Assembly: GCA_035464115.1 (NCBI GenBank)
Contig: DATHSN010000368.1
Span: 1-9,282, forward strand
Source: DATHSN01 sp035464115
GTDB taxonomy: Bacteria > Actinomycetota > Acidimicrobiia > Acidimicrobiales > SKKL01
DNA: 9,282 nt
Direction of reading: 5' to 3'
Positions within the stretch are counted from its first letter, which is position 1. Each line of letters begins with the position of its first letter. Made by a program: the position numbers and the translations under genes. Of the stretch, positions 6,810-9,282 are shown in pieces. The notes under the pieces were generated by a model. That model did no database searches, was not told the DNA's origin, and saw nothing but the letters and a program-made list of their open reading frames with translations.

Positions 6810-6848
6810 GGGGCCGATCGACGTGGGGGATGGTGGGAGACGGGGCGC

Positions 6849-7577
6849 TCACTTGACCGCCACCCCCCAGATGGCGGTGTTGACCGGCCAGAACACCGAG
6901 CCGCGCAGCTTGGCCCGCTCGACGCGGACCTCGGCGAAGCCGGCGGCGCGCACCAGGTCGGGGGTGTGCTGATCGGGGCGGCAGCCCTCGAACAACCAGC
7001 CCCAGGGGCGCCGCACGGCCACCTGGATGCTCCGCCGCACGCCCCGGCGGGGGGCGGCGACGTGCTCGACGAAGCGGAAGCGGCCGCCGGGGCGCAGCAC
7101 CCGGCGCACCTCGGCGAGCACCCGCTCGGGATCGCGGACGGTGCACAGCACCAGCGAGCAGATCACCTCGTCGATCGACTCGTCGGGCAGCGGGATCGAC
7201 TCGGCCCCGGTGGCGACGATGGTGGCGTCGAGCCCGGCCGCCGCGCAGCGCTGCCGGAGTCGGTCGTGCATGCGCAGGCTGGGCTCGAGGGCGATGAGCT
7301 GGGTGCCGGCGGGGAGGAGGCCGACGTTGGCTCCGGTGCCGGCGCCGATCTCGAGGACCGGACCCGGCGCGAGGTCGGCGAACGCGTGGCGCTTGTGGCG
7401 GCCCGCGACGCGGTTCAGGTAGCCGGCGAAGGCGGTGAAGAACCAGGCGTTGAACCCGCTGATCGCGCCGTGGTCGAACGCCAGGTCGTCACGGACCGGT
7501 CCGATCCGGGGCGGCGGGACGGCGGACGCCGCCGCGGGCGCGTCGGGGTCGAGGGTGGACGTGTCGGTGGTGGTCAC
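6849..7577 (-). CDS. Class I SAM-dependent methyltransferase, METTL7/TMT1-like
   Basis: 242 residues from GTG 7577, with AGGAG eight bases upstream. A disordered first ~30 residues lead to a Rossmann methyltransferase: motif I VLEIGAGTGAN (74-84), acidic E98 in ALEPS for the SAM ribose, TGAESIPLPDESIDEVICSL around motif III, and RRVLRPGGRF (158-167). Several stretches look like animal METTL7A/B: LEIGAGTGANVG with LPAGTQLIALEPS, VICSLVLCTVRDPERVLAEV, GGRFRFVEHVAAP, WGWLFEGCRPDQHT and the ending WGVAVK. METTL7A/B (TMT1A/B) are thiol S-methyltransferases; whether this one uses a thiol is inference, since related bacterial proteins are simply called Methyltransf_11. Unlike the animal proteins it lacks an N-terminal membrane anchor. 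It lies 165 bases downstream of the sulfatase stop. Confidence 0.82.
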   Translation of the reverse strand: MTTTDTSTLDPDAPAAASAVPPPRIGPVRDDLAFDHGAISGFNAWFFTAFAGYLNRVAGRHKRHAFADLAPGPVLEIGAGTGANVGLLPAGTQLIALEPSLRMHDRLRQRCAAAGLDATIVATGAESIPLPDESIDEVICSLVLCTVRDPERVLAEVRRVLRPGGRFRFVEHVAAPRRGVRRSIQVAVRRPWGWLFEGCRPDQHTPDLVRAAGFAEVRVERAKLRGSVFWPVNTAIWGVAVK

Positions 7578-7585
7578 GGGAGGGG

Positions 7586-7590
7586 CTCCT
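7586..7590 (-). promoter_or_regulatory. Ribosome binding site of the methyltransferase
   Basis: AGGAG on the minus strand (CTCCT as written), eight bases before GTG 7577. It decides the start. Confidence 0.65.
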
Positions 7591-7663
7591 GTGGTCGTGG
7601 ATCGTCACGGCCACGGTCCACTCACCGGCTGTCACGTCGGTGTCGTCACGCTGACGCCGTGCC

Positions 7664-7732
7664 CCCACCGCCTGCCAACGTGCGTCGCTCAGCCACCTCG
7701 GCGGTCGCTCAGCGACGCACGTCGGCGGTGGG
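7664..7732 (-). terminator. Two-tier inverted repeat after the sulfatase, probable terminator or attenuator
   Basis: Outer arms CCCACCGCC 7664-7672 and GGCGGTGGG 7724-7732 (9 bp) and inner arms CGTGCGTCGCT 7679-7689 and AGCGACGCACG 7711-7721 (11 bp) are perfect. The structure starts nine bases after the sulfatase stop (7742-7744). No T-tract follows. The segment 7704-7716 is also a palindrome by itself (GTCGCT-C-AGCGAC), and GTCGCTCAGC occurs twice, at 7684-7693 and 7704-7713, so a short hairpin and the long stem exclude each other. It lies upstream of the methyltransferase and could control it as well as end the sulfatase transcript. Confidence 0.55.
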
Positions 7733-7741
7733 CGGGGAAGG

Positions 7742-9280
7742 TCAGGCCAGGCCGAGGCGGACGAGCTGCTCGGCGGGGGCGTCGACCTCGAGCAGGGCGA
7801 CCCGCAGGCGCTCGGCGGCGTCGGCCTCGGCCGCGGTGCCGACCAGGTTCCAGTCCTCGTGGGGGTCGTCGTCGAGGTCGTAGAGGTGGTGGCCGCTGAA
7901 GCGGGCCTTCGACGGGAAGAAGGCGTTGCCGTCGCCAGGACCGAACGGCTGGCGGATGACGGGCACCTCGGAGCCGGGCATGAAGTCGAGCCAGGCCCGC
8001 CGGTCGGGGTTCGGCAAGCGGTAGTCGGGGAACCCGTGCACCGGCATCGTCGACCACCGGTTCGACCACAGCGAGAGCGGTGCGTTGTCGTCGATCGGCG
8101 CACGGGCGTACTTGGTGTGACCGTCGAGCACGTGGACCTCGCGGCTCCAGATGCCGGCTAGGGCGTGCTCGCGGATCGAGCCCACCTCCCCGGTGAGCAA
8201 CGGCAGCAGCGACCGCCCGTGGGTGCGGTGCTCGGGCGTGACGCCGAACAGGTCGCACAGCGTGGCGTGGATGTCGACGTTGGTGGTGAGCGCGTCGCGC
8301 GCCCCCGGCGCGATGCCGGGCCAGCGCACCAACAGCGGCGTGTGCCCGAGGGGCTCGTAGATGGGCACCGCCGGCTTGCCCCAGATGTCCTTCTCGCCCA
8401 GGTAGTGGCCGTGGTCGGTGCAGACGATGACCACGGTGTCGTCGGCCAGGCCGTTGCGGTCGACGGCGTCGAGCACCCGGCCGAGGTGGTGGTCGATCAT
8501 CGACAGCTTGGCCCCGTAGTTGGCCCGCAGCTGGCGGGCCTGGCGCTCGGTGAGCACGCCCTTCTCGATGGCGCCGCGGACGTAGGGCGGCCAGATGAGC
8601 AGCGGCTCGTCCCAGTCGGCGTCGTAGCGGCCGGCCCACGGCTCGGGGGTGTCGAAGGGCTCGTGGGGATCGAACTCGTCGATGAACAAGAGGAACCGGT
8701 CGTGGTGGCCGGCGTTGGTGTCGAGCCACTCGGCGGCGGTGCGCATGGTGCGGGGGCCGGGGAAGTCGTCCTCGGCCCGGAACCACGTGCGGGTCGTGTC
8801 GTAGGGCCGCACGAGCATCGGCGACGGTGCTGCGGGCAGGGCCGGCGTGCCGGCCCACGTGGGGTCGGGACGGGTGCGCCACGGGTCGCCCTCGTGGCCC
8901 CGCACGTAGTCCCAGGCGGTGAAGTCGGTGTGGTAGTTCTCGCCGCCCGCCTCGAACAGGTGGGGGTGGTCCGACACCAACATGGTGGTGACCCCGGCGT
9001 GGTGCAGGTCGGCGGTGATCGGCCGCTCCCACAGCTCGATCGAGCCCCACGGCTTCCACAGGAAGTCGAGGGCCCCGCACAACAGGTCGTGGCGCGCCGG
9101 CATGCAGGGCAACGACCCCGACACGTGCCCGTCGAAGCGCACCGCGGTGGTGGCGAAGGCGTCGAGGGTGGGGGTGTCGAACTCGGTGGACCCGTAGGCG
9201 CCGAGCAGGTGCCGGTTCAGGCTGTCGAGCAGCACGACCACCGCGTTGCGGGGCACGGCGCGCGGGGCGGCGTCGGTCAC
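7742..9280 (-). CDS. Sulfatase (alkaline-phosphatase superfamily), cysteine type; 5' end at window edge
   Basis: 512 residues from GTG 9280, with only two bases left upstream, so the true start could lie outside, although the fold normally begins near VVVLLDSLNRHLLGAYG (14-30) and this start is reasonable. The motif C59-M-P-A-R63 is the C-x-P-x-R site whose cysteine is oxidised to formylglycine by FGE or anSME. Other metal or active-site residues: D19, H206 (IDEFDPHEP), D289-H290 (CTDHGHYLGEK), K302 (WGKP), and the ending LYDLDDDPHEDWNL typical of the family. Residue 20 is Ser where many members have a second Asp, and C68 replaces the usual Thr of the L-T-G that follows the motif. No signal peptide is present, so it is probably cytoplasmic. 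It should cleave a sulfate ester or a related phosphonate or phosphate ester; the substrate is unknown. First visible gene of the minus-strand set. Confidence 0.9.
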   Translation of the reverse strand: MTDAAPRAVPRNAVVVLLDSLNRHLLGAYGSTEFDTPTLDAFATTAVRFDGHVSGSLPCMPARHDLLCGALDFLWKPWGSIELWERPITADLHHAGVTTMLVSDHPHLFEAGGENYHTDFTAWDYVRGHEGDPWRTRPDPTWAGTPALPAAPSPMLVRPYDTTRTWFRAEDDFPGPRTMRTAAEWLDTNAGHHDRFLLFIDEFDPHEPFDTPEPWAGRYDADWDEPLLIWPPYVRGAIEKGVLTERQARQLRANYGAKLSMIDHHLGRVLDAVDRNGLADDTVVIVCTDHGHYLGEKDIWGKPAVPIYEPLGHTPLLVRWPGIAPGARDALTTNVDIHATLCDLFGVTPEHRTHGRSLLPLLTGEVGSIREHALAGIWSREVHVLDGHTKYARAPIDDNAPLSLWSNRWSTMPVHGFPDYRLPNPDRRAWLDFMPGSEVPVIRQPFGPGDGNAFFPSKARFSGHHLYDLDDDPHEDWNLVGTAAEADAAERLRVALLEVDAPAEQLVRLGLA

Positions 9281-9282
9281 GA

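Noticed and set aside
4196..6856. Long plus-strand frames (451 and 425 residues) opposite the fusion gene
   Set aside because: They have no recognisable domain and low-complexity composition, while the minus strand shows two complete catalytic domains over the same bases.
6966..7899. Plus-strand frames over the methyltransferase and the sulfatase end
   Set aside because: No motifs, biased composition, and they cross the 7664-7732 inverted repeat. The minus-strand genes explain the region.

Overview
The window looks like chromosome from a high-GC actinomycete. From about position 360 to the end, GC is roughly 70-80% in the lines I counted by hand. GTG starts are common, there is a mycoredoxin-type glutaredoxin, and the left edge carries a secreted PKD-like protein of a type I associate with Actinomycetota. 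Acidimicrobiia or a related lineage is possible, but I cannot fix the genus. I see no rRNA, tRNA, CRISPR array, insertion sequence or phage gene.

Left part (1-2226), plus strand. The C-terminal part of a probable NTF2-like protein (2-307) overlaps the start of a secreted protein with a PKD-like domain (277-1122). The first ~360 bases are clearly less GC-rich (about 60% by hand count) than what follows, and the step falls inside the second gene. A nested GC-rich inverted repeat follows its stop codon. Then come a mycoredoxin-like glutaredoxin (1271-1555) and a Nudix hydrolase of the CoA-pyrophosphatase type (1552-2226), joined by a 4-base GTGA overlap, so the two are probably translated together.

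Right part (2288-9280), minus strand. Five genes face left. In transcription order they are a cysteine-type sulfatase (9280-7742, its start at the window edge), a class I methyltransferase resembling METTL7/TMT1 (7577-6849), a 728-residue protein joining an alpha/beta hydrolase to a GT28/MurG-like glycosyltransferase (6730-4544), a class III PLP aminotransferase (4425-3112), and a HAD-IB phosphatase of the SerB-like group (3016-2288). The gaps are 95-165 bases. Inverted repeats lie just after the stops of the sulfatase and the fusion gene, so this may be several transcription units rather than one tight operon.

The enzyme set (sulfate ester removal, methyl transfer, hydrolysis plus glycosyl transfer, transamination, dephosphorylation) could act on one small molecule or glycolipid, but no substrate can be read from the sequence. 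The most distinctive items are the hydrolase-glycosyltransferase fusion, the METTL7-like methyltransferase beside a sulfatase, the composition step at the left end, and the 7664-7732 element, where two RNA folds would compete.
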